25,097 bases of DNA from Owenia fusiformis (lineage: Eukaryota; Annelida; Polychaeta; Sabellida; Oweniidae), in assembly GCA_903813345.2 (NCBI GenBank), contig CAIIXF020000003.1, forward strand, positions 8,469,815 through 8,494,911, written 5' to 3'. The translations under genes were made by a program, and so were the position numbers. The stretch's first letter is position 1; every line of letters starts with the position of its first letter. This document shows, piece by piece, positions 1-9,216 of the stretch. Under the pieces are notes generated by a model. That model was not told where the DNA came from and did not search any database. It worked only from the letters and a program-made list of their open reading frames with translations.

Positions 1-7
1 GGAACAA

Positions 8-15
8 CATACCTG
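8..15 (-). other. Probable 5' splice donor of the ankyrin exon
   Basis: On the minus strand CAG|GTATG lies at 15-8, with the intron beginning at position 12. It matches the metazoan donor consensus and would leave the exon in phase 1. The reading frame stays open to the edge, so donor use is inferred from the motif only. Confidence 0.55.
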
Positions 16-1138
16 AAGCAGCAATGACTTCGGATTCCTTGATATGGCAGTTATGTAGCTCTGTTAGAATGGTCTCTATCTCCTTGATGTCTTCCTCAAA
101 TAGCATAAAGGGTTTCATCTTTGATGGTAGGTACCCACCATCAACTAAATCGTCGATCATTTTTTTGTAACCATATTTATTTCGAATAAGTTTGACAGAA
201 TGCCTTGCTCTTCGACGTAGAGAGAGTTTTAAATTCTTATGGAAATTATTCAATTGCTTTCTAGCTGCGTATTGTTGATCTATGTTTGCATTTTGATTTA
301 ACTGGATCAGAGTTTTGTAAGTTTTGTCAACCATGCCAGCTAATATGGTTAGGCTATAGTAAAGTTCTATGTGATTTGTAGTTGTGTTTGCTATTGGATA
401 AAGCAGTAGATTACCACCTTGATCAGCATTATGATCTATCAAAACCCGCAAACATTCCACACAATCATTTTCTGTGGCATACATCAATGAAGTCTTTCCA
501 TTTTTGTCACTGGCATTGACGTCCGCACCATGATCTATCAGAGCGCGACAACATTCCACATTCTCCTTCGCTACAGCATACATCAATGCAGTCTTCCCAT
601 CTATGTAACTGGCATTAAATTCCGCACCATGAATCATCAGAGCGCGACAACATTCCACATTCTTCTTCTCTACAGCATACATCAATGAAGTCTTTCCATT
701 CTTGTCACTGGCATTGACGTCCGCACCATGATCTATCAGAGCGCGACAGCATTCCACATTCCCCTTCACTACAGCATACATCAATGTAGTTTTCTCATAT
801 ATGTCTGTGGCATTAACGTCAGCACCATGATCTATCAGAGCGCGACAGCATTCCTCTTTCCCCTTCTCTACAGCAAACATCAATGCAGTCTTTCCCTCAT
901 CTAGTGAGAGCCAAACATTGCTTTTGTATTTGGCGTTGACATCTGTGTCATATTCCACTAAGATTTGGATGATTTCTCTGCTCAACCTGACATTGTTCCC
1001 AAACGCCCATACTATGATGTCCTTTGGACACTTGGCTTGGGTTGATGAATTATGAGGGAATCTTTTCAATTCACCTTCATCGCATTCTTTTAACACATCT
1101 TTTATATCTCGTTCAAGTCCCTTTTGATCCGCAGCCAT
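13..1138 (-). CDS. Ankyrin-repeat protein with SOCS-box-like C-terminal segment, first coding exon (partial)
   Basis: One uninterrupted minus-strand frame of 375 codons runs from an ATG at 1138 (context AACCATGG, a strong Kozak match) to a donor-like CAG|GTATG at the left edge, so the protein continues outside the window. Residues ~80-244 are five consecutive 33-residue ankyrin repeats (pattern GKTxLMYAV...VECCRALIDHGADVNA), with a weaker repeat at ~37-70. Residues ~305-347 resemble a SOCS box: a BC-box-like SLRRRARHSV (Ala where Cys is usual) and a Cul5-box-like LPSKMKPFML. Ankyrin plus SOCS is the ASB family layout, in which ankyrins bind substrate and the SOCS box recruits Elongin B/C and Cullin-5. 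In ASBs the box is normally terminal; here 28 residues and then an intron follow, so the ASB assignment is tentative. The ankyrin call is secure. No membrane segment is seen. Confidence 0.8.
407..901 (-). repeat. Five 99-bp tandem units encoding ankyrin repeats
   Basis: The nucleotide sequence itself is tandemly repeated: the motif CCATGATCTATCAGAGCGCG (or a near copy) on the plus strand starts at 528, 627, 726 and 825, exactly 99 bp apart. Nucleotide identity between units is well above what ankyrin folding requires, including at third positions, which points to recent unit duplication or gene conversion. Confidence 0.85.
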
Positions 1139-1822
1139 GGTTATATCAGAATCTTGCAAATTCAATTTGGAAGTTCAATACGGAAGCATGATATCTCGTC
1201 TAATATTTTTTTTCATTGTATCATTCCTCTTTGGAAGTGTACCTCTATATTTCGCTAATATTGATAGTCCCACAAACTACGTGGCACTTAGACATATACA
1301 TGTATATATCAACATCTACATGTATTGTTGCTTTGCTGAATATCAGCTTTGAAAACTGACTTCTTTTTTTCTTTATAGTACAGATATAACGTCATTCACA
1401 TTTATCTTTTTAGTCCATGTCAAATTGTCGAATGACTGATTAATTCAGGTACAGAGCTCTAGAAAGCTACTTAATAGATATAGAAAGAACTTTAATCAAT
1501 GTTTCAGCATATATCAATGTGTATGCCATTCGACTGAAGTCAATTGTCTGAAAAGTGTCTACCTACAAAATTGACAACTATAACTCAAGATGTATCATAT
1601 AGATTGATGTTAACATATTCTTAAGTATATTTTCTTTTGAAGATGTATAGATCTTCAAGAGAATTCGCAGACACAATACACAGGCATGTTATCAATATGG
1701 TATCATGAATAAATATGAAGTCATTTAGTATATGGGTGAAAAACATTGTAACTAAGTATTATCACCGATCTCTCGACTCAAACAAATACTTCCAGTTTAT
1801 CGACAAAAACATATAATAGTAC
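1139..1822. other. AT-rich 5' flank of the ankyrin gene, no gene seen
   Basis: Upstream of the minus-strand ATG. A 71-codon plus-strand frame at 1137-1352 overlaps the start region but has no family signature and AT-driven composition. No convincing TATA box or initiator was identified for the minus-strand gene. Confidence 0.5.
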
Positions 1823-1880
1823 AATAACGTCATTTTTGCGGGCAATATTTCACTATATTGCCCGCAGGAATGACGTTATT
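1823..1880. repeat. 26-bp inverted repeat with 6-nt loop
   Basis: The left arm 1823-1848 (AATAACGTCA...GCAATAT) pairs with 1855-1880 with two mismatches and a loop TTCACT. Each arm contains an AACGTCA half-CRE. A second hairpin lies close by: 1967-1977 pairs with 1991-2001 (ATTGCCAGTCA / TGACCGGCAAT, one mismatch). The group could be the remains of a MITE, but no target duplication was found. Confidence 0.75.
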
Positions 1881-2834
1881 ATTAGTATTATTACCACCGT
1901 TAATGACCGGGACTGAAACAGCAAGAAAATCTTACGCACTGAACGATATCTTATTTACCGGGGAAAATTGCCAGTCATTAATTGCATTATTGACCGGCAA
2001 TATGGACCACCACTTTAACGTCACATATTGCTCAGGTCGATATAGTAAAATGAATGCCTTCTAAACTAGCACTAAAACCCCTAGAACTGGCCCGACAAGG
2101 TGGTTATATTCAGAAATATATTATTTCATGAAAGTACATGACACTTTCAAATCCTCAGTATGGACGTTAATCCTAAAGGTTCGACAAAAGCCGTTGATTG
2201 CATGCGATTTCGTGCTTGTAATTGAACGTGGATTGTTTAAATTGTTTTGCGTTGCATACGCCGCTATTTTCCCGGCAGTTATATTGGTACTTGCACTTTG
2301 GCGTAAGATCAATAAAAAGTCCCAAAAAACAATTTGTACACTCTTTCATCACTATTGTTTTGAATTTATTTTATACCTCTCTCTTATTTAAAAAAAAATC
2401 CTTGCCTGTTGCCTCGACGAACTGATTTATCTAATATCCGAAAGAACTATGTGCAACTGTAAGCTAGTTATATCGTTTTTGTGGTATGTAATTTGAATAT
2501 AAAACGATTATTTGGACTTCGTAAAATGCCCCCTATGTGACTAATTTAAACAACTGCAGATTTGTGTGATCTTATAATATAAATATCCTTCTTTTGACAT
2601 TTCCTCTTTCCAATGGTATACGCAAACCCTGGAACAAATAGCGTCATCATTTGTCCCTCGATTATTCAACCATATGGTGATAAAAGAACGCATGTATTTT
2701 AAAAACAGCCATGAGACCATATTTATATTGATATTGAGATTAGAAAACACTGTATTGATATTGATTCAATATCCATATCGGGATCCAAAATGGACTTCAA
2801 ACTGAGGTTATGGTTTTAAATTCGAATATCAATA
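1881..2834. other. Intergenic, no supported gene
   Basis: Several short overlapping frames on both strands (2121-2425) conflict with one another and show no domain signature. The stretch is AT-rich, with a poly-A run near 2390. Apart from the hairpin at 1967-2001 nothing structured was seen. Confidence 0.5.
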
Positions 2835-2836
2835 TA

Positions 2837-3030
2837 CGAGGGGTGATCCAAAAGTCTTGGACGCTCCACTCTAATTTTGCGATCACTGAATAAAATTACA
2901 TGGAACTTTCACATAATAAAGATCAACATCTTAACAACTTTGTGTATTAATTTCATTAAAAAATAATTTATTTTAAGTAATTTTCTCAATATTTTTTAAT
3001 ATGGGGACCCTGCCACCCTGAACGGTATTT
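2837..3030 (+). repeat. Left long inverted repeat of the mariner element
   Basis: Pairs imperfectly with 3729-3920. The inner end is well conserved: GGGACCCTGCCACCCTGAAC here against GGGACTCTGCCACCTGGAAC on the complement of the other arm. Similarity by eye is about 75-80% across the arm with small indels. Confidence 0.8.
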
Positions 3031-3309
3031 AAAAAACGCAAATCACATCACTACTGTTAATATGGCAGATACTTTGATGCAGATGCACAACCTAAAACCA
3101 GTCATCATACGAGAGGATTTTCCAATTTTGCAATCTGAGTGTCATCTGCCATCATCATCGTCACATATTTAGGCCTATTTTTCAACATAGTTTCCATATA
3201 TCTGAACACATATTTCGTGCCGCTTTACGTATGAATGGAAGACATTCATGAAACCTCCCTTGCTCGGGTGATACTAATGCTCCCGGAGGGCCACTTGACC
3301 TTATCTAAT

Positions 3310-3480
3310 TAGCAAAAAAACACATTTCTATTCAACCCTCTTTTCAACTTTGGGAAAAGGAAAACATCACACAGGGTCATATTTTGACTCTATGGTGCAT
3401 GTGGTAGCTGCTCAAGTTCAATGATAGTGAGAATATCTTGTAGTTTTCTTTGTTTCGCTTTGATTTCTTGCATGTTCTGC
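3310..3480 (-). pseudogene. Mariner transposase C-terminal remnant
   Basis: The minus frame reads ...LEQLPHAP, an in-frame TAG, then SQNMTLCDVFLFPKLKRGLN. This matches the mariner/Tc1 motif HPPYSPDLxPCDxxLFPKLK near the third catalytic Asp; the TAG sits where Tyr is expected. The upstream catalytic regions are not recognisable and the frame closes again at 3310. It is dead coding sequence; the assignment rests on this one motif plus the terminal repeats. Confidence 0.8.
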
Positions 3481-3728
3481 ATTTCAGCAGCCATAAAAAT
3501 GATACCAGAAAGAGACATGGCTTGCCTGATATCATCTTCTTAGAATTTGGCATATTCGGCCATTGTAATAAGCGACATCACAATTAAAACACAATTAATT
3601 GGTTGCCTTGTAATAAAGAAAGTATTCTAACTTGGTTTTACATTCAAAATTCAAAGAAAGATATTGGTCAAGACTAGCGAAACAAGTCATATTGCAGCAA
3701 CATTTAAGGCTGAAAGTTGCCATGTGTG

Positions 3729-3920
3729 AATACCGTTCCAGGTGGCAGAGTCCCTATATTAAAAGCTATCTAGAAAAATACATTAAATATATTATTTCTC
3801 CATGAAATTAATACAAAAAGTATTTAGGTTGTTGTCCTTTATTATTGGAGAGTTTTAGTAATTTTATCAAAAACCATCAACATTAGAGCAGGGGGCCCTA
3901 GAGTTTTGGATCACCCCTCG
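3729..3920 (-). repeat. Right long inverted repeat of the mariner element
   Basis: Complement of 2837-3030. The outer 17 bp are identical and the rest is diverged. The right boundary is set by the TA at 3921-3922. Confidence 0.8.
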
Positions 3921-3922
3921 TA

Positions 3923-5595
3923 GTAATACGAGGTAGGGATGTCACTTACCAGCAGAGCCCACCACTCGTACTAAAATATATAAAAGTGAAACTGCGCAAT
4001 AATTTGTTTATCTTTTTGTTTATCTTTTTGTTTGTATTTTAAAGTTGTATTTTATGTATGTGCGAAATCTCTCTAATATATAAGATACTAATGAATTATG
4101 CATACACATAAACATAAACTAAATGGGAAAAAGAAAAGTATTGTAATAAAGAGAATAGAAATAGAGATATAAAGTAGACATAAATCAAGTGGTATTATTG
4201 TTTATGAAGAATTTTTTGAAACCTTGAAGCAAGAACTTATGTACCAGCATGTTATCACTCGGGTGTACATGTACTTAACACTTCACTTAAGTTCTTGAGT
4301 AGCATGTTTTGTCAAATTGGAGAACATTGAACTCGACTCTTTGCCGTTATCTGCATTCTTTAAGATAATAATAACAATATCATTTTAACAGTTTGGCCTT
4401 TTTTGAAGTCCCTGCTTTGTAAATAATTCAATGTATACTTAGTATTGAATTGTGCCGTGTGTGTTTCATGGGGATTGAAAAGGGTTTTAATGGACAACAT
4501 TTACTAGAAAAACACAGGCTTCCTGTTTCGGCCATCTTGGTAACTAGCTTCATCTTAAGCCATTTACATGTATGTGGACCCAATGTCACTGTCAATATTA
4601 AAGCAAATTAAACAAATCGTTCACTTCCGTTGAGGTAAGAACAAAGATTTAGTTTGCCTGTGTTTTATTGCAATTTACTTCAAATCTTGAACTTTACATG
4701 TTACTAACATTGCTTCATATGACACGAACTTTTCCCGCAAGAGTTAACTGCCAGCAATACATGTACACACAGGAACGTTTTGGATGAATGCATCTGCAGC
4801 AAAACGTATGCGTGTTTTTGTCATAGCTTGTCAACCCATAGCAACTTAAATTACAAGAGACAGCGATCACAAAGGAAAATTGCAAAATAGCATCTTTCGT
4901 AGGGTCAAACTCATTAAATACATAACCATTGCAGCAGAAATGCTGGGATGGGATTATAAGTCTGCATGTCGGAAGTTGTGATGCAGCACCATCTTTTGGC
5001 GTAGTTGTAAATCTTTGCAATGTATTTCCCATTCAACACGAAGCTTCTACCACAACATTGCAAACAATAGCCAATACACACTACCTTACCACGTTACCAC
5101 GTTTAAAAGGGAAACAGGGTACAGTTAATATCATATTTCTGAACGTAAATTACACATTACATTTATTTCTAGTAGATAAAATAAAAGATAGAATAAAAGT
5201 CCTCCCAGAAATGTATCTTTACTTTGCCGTAAAGCAGAACATAATGTAAAACATTTTTCCTCTTGTCACAAAGAGCATAATGCGCTATAATGCGGATAAT
5301 GTCATTTGAGATGTATAGGGTATGCCTGCAGAAACGTCTCAAATGGAAACGAAACGCCCACATATCATTCACTGAAATCGCACACACATCATTTTCCGAG
5401 ACACAAAAGTGTAAATTTCTCATTGGTCACGATACGCGTGAATGCGATATTTGGTGAATTAAATCACATTAAGACATTGATGGTACGGGACAATTTTCGC
5501 AGAGATACAAAGTTTTAAACTGTTAAAAGTACGATTACAGACCTGAAGTGATCAGTTCAGCGATCAGTTCACCCAACCATCATGATCATCCGTAG
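3923..5595. other. Intergenic, AT-rich, no supported gene
   Basis: Contains a TTTGTTTATC-rich simple stretch (~4000-4035) and an exact 10-bp inverted pair CAAGAACTTA / TAAGTTCTTG at 4230-4239 and 4288-4297. Mutually overlapping frames of 84-106 codons at 4715-5423 occupy both strands. The minus one (4715-5032) is Cys-rich but matches no family I recognise. None has enough support to be called. Confidence 0.45.
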
Positions 5596-5640
5596 TGTCA
5601 CGTGACAGACTATGCAAAGGGTGTATATATGTATATATAA
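5596..5640 (+). promoter_or_regulatory. Possible E-box plus TATA-like pair
   Basis: A perfect 12-bp palindrome TGTCACGTGACA (extended CACGTG E-box, the USF/TFE type) at 5596-5607 precedes a TATATAT-rich tract ending TATATATAAG at ~5622-5640. No ORF of note follows before the foldback DNA, so promoter function is only a possibility. Confidence 0.25.
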
Positions 5641-5641
5641 G

Positions 5642-5771
5642 CTGGATATGCCCAGTAGAGTTTTAGGGAGATAAGTTGGTAAGATGTATCCCGTATCCTG
5701 AATTTGAGGTTTCCATATCCAGAACCTCCATATGTCCCACCATATCTCCCGCTCCAGGGCATATTTTCCAG
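5642..5771. repeat. Imperfect foldback (~30-bp arms)
   Basis: CTGGATATGCCC...GGGAGATA at 5642-5672 is inverted as TATCTCCC...GGGCATATTTTCCAG at 5740-5771, with a few gaps. It lies directly before the satellite region. Confidence 0.6.
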
Positions 5772-5860
5772 TTTAAAAAATCATGAAAAAAATCTGCAAA
5801 AATTTAGAAAAAATTGACAAAAATAAAAATTGAAAAAAGTTATGTACGGTCGGTTTGCAT

Positions 5861-5938
5861 TTGGGGTTTATCCCTCGCGAGATATGCACATCTACCTCCG
5901 GTCCCTCGGTTAGATATGCATACCTGGATAAACCCCAA
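5861..5938. repeat. 13-bp perfect inverted repeat flanking the satellite
   Basis: TTGGGGTTTATCC at 5861-5873 is exactly inverted at 5926-5938 (GGATAAACCCCAA), with a 52-nt loop containing ATATGCA motifs. The satellite array starts about 20 bp later. Confidence 0.7.
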
Positions 5939-5954
5939 TCCAAAACTCACCAGT

Positions 5955-6435
5955 ACATACACTATACACTGGCATATAGTGATCATATACTGTCAAACAA
6001 TCACTATAAACGGATATCAGTCACCATTCACTGGTATTTAATGACCATACACTTGCTTACAGTTACTGTGCATTGACATAAGTCACTATACACTGGCATA
6101 TAGTGATCATATACTGTCAAACAATCACTATAAACGGATATACACAGTCACCAATCACTGGTATACAGCGACCATACACTTGCTTACAGTCACTGTGCAT
6201 TGGCATAAGTCACTATATACTGGCATATAGTGATCATATACTGTCAAACAATCACTATACACGGATATACAGTCACCATTCACTGGTATACAGCGACCAT
6301 ACACTTGCTTACAGTCACTGTGCATTGGCATAAGTCACTATATACTGGCATATAGTGATCATATACTGTCAAACAATCACTTTACACGGATAGACAGTCG
6401 CCATTCACTGGTATACAGTGACCATACACTTGCTC
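5955..6435. repeat. Satellite array, ~125-bp units made of ~21-nt subunits
   Basis: The phrase GGCATATAGTGATCATATAC recurs at 5971, 6095, 6222 and 6348, giving periods of 124, 127 and 126 bp and about four copies. Each unit divides into about six degenerate ~21-nt subunits of the form CA-TATACACTGG-CATA-AGTGAC. Open frames across the array (Tyr/His/Ile-rich) are by-products of the repeat. The right end abuts the tail of LINE copy A. Confidence 0.88.
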
Positions 6436-7995
6436 AAAAACAAAATCGGGAAAAACAAAAATCGGGAACCCAATGTCAAGTGCCAATCATTGCATCACGA
6501 TCAGAACATGTTTTGAACTTGTTGCTGGTGTTAATGATCTCCGAACGTGCCCATAAAGTGTCAGTGTAATTGATTGCCACTGCATTCAATATAGTGCGGA
6601 AATGATTCAACTTTGACTACTTTGGAGCCACGATTTTTCCTCCGACCCTGTGGTGCGTTTTCACAAAGCTAGTCATGCAGAATAACGTTCTGGCCAGTCA
6701 AAATACAGTATAGAAACTATACACTTTAAGTTGATCCTGTTACATAACCCAATGCTGTTTAAAATCTTACAACCAAAAGGCATTGAACCATGAGGTGACT
6801 TTGAGAAGCGTTACTCCTTTCTGGCCAATCAGAACACAGTATAACATGAACACTTTTGAATTTACATTCGAGTTGCATAACGCATTGTCGATTAAAATCC
6901 ATAACCGGTTCTGATCGTGTTGTCATGTTTTTTTCCGGGAAATCTTATTTTGGCACTGAAAGACAATCAGATGAAGATGTAAGTGTGTTGGTAAATTGTT
7001 TCTTCCAACCAATACCCATTGAGTCTATTTGTGTAAAGAAAAATAAATGGAAATTACGGAATTGGCACTTTAAACGAAGCACAGGTATATGCTCATATTT
7101 ACGAAATAAATCACAATAAGAGGGGGGTTGATATTATATCTGCATTTAAAAACAAACATTTTTAGGTGCTTGATTCTTCTAACGGATAAAGATTTCCAAT
7201 TCAAAGAATTTAAGACTTTAATAGTATTGGAGCCATGAATAGAACCAGATACCAGACAGGCTGATCGGTAGTGGAGTCTGTCAAGAGCTTGTAGTTTCAA
7301 ATGTGAAGCCTTAATGTAAATTACATCATGTACATCGCAATAATCAAAATGTGGCATGATATACATATTATATATTATCTCTAAGTTCCTACTAATTATA
7401 ATTTGCTCAATTTTTTCAATGGTCTTAGAAGTGAAGTAACTCTTTTTATAATCTGACCAATATGATAATTGAAGTTAAGGTGTTTGTCCAAATTAAACCC
7501 TGGGTGTTTGTGATTCTCAGAACTGGAAATAACATCCGCACCTAATTTCAATGGTGGTTGGTCAAAAGGAATATTTCTTCTAGAGAAAATGAGGTCGGCG
7601 TTTTTTGAGCTTTGAATGAATTACATCTTCCAGAAGGCAGCCCAGAGAGCAAGCTTGTCCAAATTACTTTGAATTGGTGTGTTTTTGACATATGGGCAAT
7701 AAATGGAGGTATCATCAGCAAAAATGAACGATTTTGATAGTAATTCACCTGGTAAATCATCGGAAAATACTGATCTTGCATTCTTGTTATCATCAATGTG
7801 TTCATGAATATCATGAACTATTAATAAGTTGATTGACAATACTATGTTTGGGTAGGAACCCACTCTGAAGCCTATAAATAAGATCGTGTTGCACGAGGTG
7901 AGAATAAAGTCTTTCATGAATTATAGATTCCAAGATTTTAGAGATTGAACTAAGAAGAGTAACTGGTCTGTAGTTAGTAACTAGTGCTAGTGCAT
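6436..7995 (-). mobile_element. LINE (non-LTR retrotransposon) copy A, 5'-truncated, internally deleted
   Basis: The minus strand encodes degenerate reverse transcriptase followed by a ~0.6 kb 3' untranslated region. From 6453 to ~7858 it is closely similar (about 95% by eye) to the inverted copy at 14906-16347. The 3' end on the element strand carries a repeated tail of two ~16-nt units (CCCGATTTTTG... twice), typical of LINE 3' tails, next to the satellite array. It extends further 5' than copy B, to about 7995, where recognisable sequence fades. The clade is probably in the CR1/Jockey group, judged only from motif style. Confidence 0.85.
7070..7995 (-). pseudogene. Reverse transcriptase remnant of LINE copy A
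   Basis: In order on the minus strand: NYRPVTLLSSISKILE (RT region 1), LQSGFLPKHSIVNQ (region 2), a frameshift, a segment ending NARSVF joined straight to SDDLPGELL, then FIFADDTSIY (catalytic FADD box), a TAA after AAFWKM, HKHPGFNLD, and MYIMPHFDYCDVHDV...LDRLHYRSACLVSG...LNWKSLSVRR (C-terminal thumb-like region). The normal stretch between SVFLDxSKAFD and FLIYINDLP, including the GxPQG motif, is missing. Frameshift, nonsense codon and core deletion make it inactive. Confidence 0.85.
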
Positions 7996-8156
7996 TTTAT
8001 TGAATATCTCCTCAGGACCATGTGCTTCAGTGACATCACTATCATTAATTAGATGTAAAATATATTTTATGATTCATATGCTCATTTAGCTGTAAGTTGC
8101 TTGCTAGTAACAAAAAAGATGTTTGTTGCGATTAATTTATAAGCACTTTATATATG

Positions 8157-8400
8157 TGTTTATTGAAAACTTACATGATAAGTTAGTCGCTAAAATACTA
8201 CAATCTACAGCTGCATCTACAAAAATACATAATATCATACAGTATGATGTACACTAACATATCTATATAAACTTTTAAATCAACATAATAAAGCCTATAC
8301 CTTTACAACTTATGTCTTTTATTGAAAAGTTACATGATACATTAGTCACTAAAAATACTACAATCTACAGCTGCATCTACAAAAATACAGATTATCATAC
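8157..8400. repeat. Direct repeat, two ~85-bp copies about 159 bp apart
   Basis: The block TTTATTGAAAA...TTACATGATA...ACTACAATCTACAGCTGCATC...ATCATAC occurs at 8157-8240 and 8316-8400 with over 85% identity. Each copy carries AATAAA on the minus strand (8164-8159 and 8323-8318). It lies downstream of the minus-strand membrane-protein ORFs and could be duplicated 3' sequence or simply a repeat. Confidence 0.75.
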
Positions 8401-9216
8401 GATCTGATACACACTAAAATAATTTTCAGTTACCATCAGTGTTTTGAAAATATCACAATCAATAGAATAAAATTCTGAAATCAATTCTGATTTTCATTAT
8501 ACATGCATTTAAACTCTCTTAATTTCCATAATTTTTAAAAGCTTATGAGGAAGTGTGCTTCCTGATTTCAACAATTACAAGTAGTATAACCCCCTCATTC
8601 AGAGGTTAAGGGACAGGTTTACAATGTCTCCCAGTCTCAATATGTAACTCCTGTAGTGTCTATATTTTATATTGTGCAAATCACTTGAAGGGTTCTCTCT
8701 TAAGGCCCACTTTGCGAATTTTCAATGTTTTTTCGGCAAAATAAAGACTTTTATTTGAAATCTATAGAATGTCCAATGTATTGATAAGAACCATATCTTT
8801 CATTTGACACCAACAACAGCTCAAACGGACCACATCAAAGCTTACAATAATTGATCAAAAACTATTTTCAATCTGTCAAGCTTTATCTGTCAAGTTTTTA
8901 TCAATGTCATTGAAAGATGGCAAAGTTGTCTGTATTACATGATACATTCATTTTTATAGAAGTGCCGCCATCTTTTAAATCAAAAGTAATTGAAAACATG
9001 CACTTTGTTTAGCATGTACATGCATGTCTTATTATCTCTGAACTTCAAATGTTTTTTTCTATGTGAGTTATTATATTTTTGGTTTAGTATTAAAGCAAAT
9101 CAAACTTTGTCTCATATTTGAGCGAGGGTGTGAGTAATATGATTCAATGATCTTTTTTTCTTTTTTCTTCTAAATTAAGTATAGTGGGGCTTTAAGTTAG
9201 CATTTGTATTAAGAAG
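8401..9216. other. 3' flank of the membrane-protein ORFs, no gene seen
   Basis: AT-rich and non-coding. A minus-strand AATAAA at 8755-8750 is about 460 bp past the stop codon at 9217 and is the nearest plausible polyadenylation signal, but nothing else marks a cleavage site. Confidence 0.45.

Larger units (their letters stand above)
2837..3920 (-). mobile_element. Degenerate mariner/Tc1-type DNA transposon with long inverted repeats
   Basis: The termini are perfect 17-bp inverted copies, CGAGGGGTGATCCAAAA at 2837-2853 and its complement at 3904-3920, flanked by TA at 2835-2836 and 3921-3922, the target duplication of the Tc1/mariner superfamily. Homology between the ends continues imperfectly for ~190 bp. 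Inside, the minus strand retains a transposase C-terminal scrap (see 3310-3480). At 1,084 bp it is shorter than a typical ~1.3 kb mariner and lacks the catalytic DDD region, so it is non-autonomous. Confidence 0.88.

Noticed and set aside
1137-1352. 71-codon plus-strand frame with a hydrophobic stretch
   Set aside because: Opposite the ankyrin start, no family signature, and its hydrophobicity follows from T-rich DNA.
1858-2425. Several short frames on both strands
   Set aside because: They overlap each other, one starts at TTG inside the hairpin arm, and none shows a domain.
4715-5423. 84-106-codon frames, one Cys-rich
   Set aside because: Plus and minus frames overlap and compete; no recognisable motif, splice context or conservation to choose between them.
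5814-6333. Tyr/His/Ile-rich frames
   Set aside because: Translations of the ~125-bp satellite.
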